Shown piece after piece: positions 52,166 through 53,258 of a stretch of DNA of 53,258 nucleotides. The stretch is taken from the NCBI GenBank assembly GCA_040905045.1, contig JBBDSH010000023.1, positions 1 to 53,258 of the forward strand. Reading direction: 5' to 3'. Every line of letters begins with the position of its first letter. Position 1 is the stretch's first letter. The stretch comes from JBBDSH01 sp040905045. GTDB lineage: Bacteria > Pseudomonadota > Gammaproteobacteria > Eutrophobiales > Eutrophobiaceae. The notes below the pieces were generated by a model. That model saw only the letters and a program-made list of their open reading frames with translations, made no database searches and was not told the origin of the DNA. The translations under genes were made by a program, and so were the position numbers.

Positions 52166-52903
52166 CTACTCCAGCCCCAACGCCCGGCGCAGTTCCGAGG
52201 CGGTCATTTCCTTGACGAACAGATCCGAGCCGTAATCGAACTTGCGGCCCGCTTCCAGGTCGCCGGCGACGACCGGCTCGAAGCCGGCGTCGATGACCAG
52301 TTGCGCGGCGATCAGAACGGCTTTTCGGTTATTCCCGGCCAGGGGCACGGCCAGTTTCGGACCGTCGCGGTGGGCCTCGGACGCGAAGCTGCGGTAACTG
52401 ATGGAGTTGAAGGCGCGGACGATGCTGGCGCCGGGCAGGTATTCCTTTGTTGCGATGCCGGCGCCCTTCTCCAGGGCCGGTTCCGCCATGTCGCCGTCGC
52501 GCCGGGGAATGGGATTGCCGGCGTCCAGGATGATCTTGCCGGCCAGCGCATCGGCATGGTCGCGGCTGATCTGGGGCATGGCCTTGTAGGGCACGGCCAG
52601 GAGGATGACGTCGGCGAATGCGATGGCTTCCTCTACCGTGCCGGCGCGGGCGTTGGGCGCGTATTTTTCCACCAGGGGTTGGAGTTCTTGCGGATGGCGC
52701 GAGGAGAAGAAGACCTGATGGCCGGCCTCGGCGAACAGCCCGCCCACCGTGCCGCCGATGTTGCCGGCGCCGATGGTGGCGATGTTCATGGGAATGTCGC
52801 TTTGCGGAACGTCCTGCGCGGCGAGCGGCAGGGTGAACATGAATAATACTGCGGCAATGACGGTGCGAAGCCGGAATGTCGTTGTGGTATGCATTGATTT
52901 CAT
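52166..52903 (-). CDS. NADP-binding oxidoreductase (F420-type reductase family) with a signal peptide
   Basis: This 245-residue protein has an N-terminal Rossmann fold IATIGAGNIGGTVGGLFAEAGHQVFFSSRHP (GxGxxG and basic residues for NADP). It continues with DVILLAVPYKAMP, ILDAGNPIPRRDG and SIVRAFNSISYRSF, as in the NADPH-dependent F420 reductase/dinucleotide-binding family. Unusually, MKSMHTTTTFRLRTVIAAVLFMFTLPLAAQD precedes it and looks like a Sec signal peptide, with LAAQD as cleavage site. A start at the inner Met (SDIPMNIAT) would remove it. Confidence 0.75.
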   Translation of the reverse strand: MKSMHTTTTFRLRTVIAAVLFMFTLPLAAQDVPQSDIPMNIATIGAGNIGGTVGGLFAEAGHQVFFSSRHPQELQPLVEKYAPNARAGTVEEAIAFADVILLAVPYKAMPQISRDHADALAGKIILDAGNPIPRRDGDMAEPALEKGAGIATKEYLPGASIVRAFNSISYRSFASEAHRDGPKLAVPLAGNNRKAVLIAAQLVIDAGFEPVVAGDLEAGRKFDYGSDLFVKEMTASELRRALGLE

Positions 52904-52976
52904 AATGTTCGCCTGACAGTGGGTATTGACGACAGGGTTTCATACAAACATTGAATGACGTAACAGTCTACATAAT

Positions 52977-53083
52977 TCGCGGCCGGAGCCTGCCCCGGTA
53001 TGCTGTAAGCCGGGGTGGCCGCTCCCACAAGCAGGGTTTAACATCGGGGAGAAACGAAGCATGTAGGAGGTGCGACCGCGCGC
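52977..53083. repeat. BIME-like repeat cluster near the window end
   Basis: TTCGCGGCCGGAGCCTGCCC and GGTGGCCGCTCCCACAAGCAGG, followed by ATGTAGGAGGTGCGACCGCG, keep the REP halves, with an insertion CCGGTATGCTGTAAGCCGG as in the 9079-9228 cluster. Confidence 0.6.
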
Positions 53084-53185
53084 CGAAAGATTCCTCAAGC
53101 TCCCTCCCTCCGGTTGGAACTCGGAATGACGCCAGGGCTTTACTCCGCCGGAATGATGAACGAAGCCATTCATTTCGACCAGCGG
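53084..53185. repeat. Long intergenic repeat, copy 2
   Basis: This repeats the blocks of 48816-48921 in the same order (GAAAGATTCCTCAAG, GGAATGA, CCGCCGGAATGATGAACGAA, CATTTCGACC). The remainder to 53258 has no supportable gene. Confidence 0.65.
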
Positions 53186-53258
53186 GATAAATCGCCGCAG
53201 GCAACGTAGAAACTATGAAGGGCTGCTATCGGTTATCCTAAAGTTTTTCGCCAAACCT

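Noticed and set aside
1..53258. CRISPR arrays, tRNA and rRNA genes
   Set aside because: No regularly spaced direct repeats of CRISPR length, and no cloverleaf or rRNA-like sequence seen by eye on either strand.

Overview
The window looks like chromosomal DNA of a GC-rich gammaproteobacterium. Housekeeping genes support this: a YheS-type ABC-F protein, MltC, RNase D, MscL, an OprP/OprO-like porin and PolX. REP/BIME-like repeats of the GTAGGAGCGG...CCGCGAA type between genes also fit. I cannot name the genus. A scaffold gap of 100 N lies at 6936-7035, but 55 bp are identical on both sides, so the gap is an assembly artefact inside mltC.

Layout. From 1 to about 16 kb the content is mostly ordinary: ABC-F ATPase, MFS carrier, porin, a decayed IS4-family element beside a phasin-like gene and a second porin fragment, mltC, an EamA exporter, polX, a RelE/HigA-type toxin-antitoxin (TA) pair, rnd, a phosphoesterase with a winged-helix nucleotidyltransferase, a glutathione transferase and mscL. 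From about 16 to 21 kb there are an RQC-minor DNA-binding protein, a HigBA pair, an AbiE pair whose toxin carries an in-frame amber codon, and a three-gene cassette of unknown function that includes a probable PD-(D/E)XK nuclease.

From 21.4 to 40.3 kb, eight large genes lie on the minus strand. In order of transcription they are dGTPase, SNF2 helicase, Fic protein, a very large type III Mod methyltransferase, type III Res with a C-terminal nuclease, DUF6361 protein, phospholipase-D-like protein, and a second SNF2-like helicase. Except for one 197-bp AT-rich gap before fic, they overlap or are separated by at most 41 bp. The best reading is a composite defence locus: a type III restriction-modification core joined to a helicase/PLD/DUF6361 module, an AMP-transferase-like Fic protein and a dNTP-depleting enzyme. 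I do not recognise this eight-gene combination as a named system. The methylase catalytic domain is much more AT-rich than the rest of its own gene, suggesting domain replacement.

From 40.3 to 52 kb there is a dense field of TA and regulatory modules: Xre-ImmA/PIN, NERD protein, MntA with an internally deleted HepT, DUF6088, DUF2283, an AbiEi-like/nucleotidyltransferase pair, an orphan HTH antitoxin, VapB with an internally deleted VapC, a winged-helix nucleotidyltransferase, UPF0158 and HipBA. Several toxins are broken while their antitoxins are intact. Many cassettes carry long inverted repeats at their promoters. Two winged-helix nucleotidyltransferases share the same operator design, which also resembles the HigBA operator. 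The window ends with a dinucleotide-binding oxidoreductase carrying a signal peptide, followed by more REP-like repeats.
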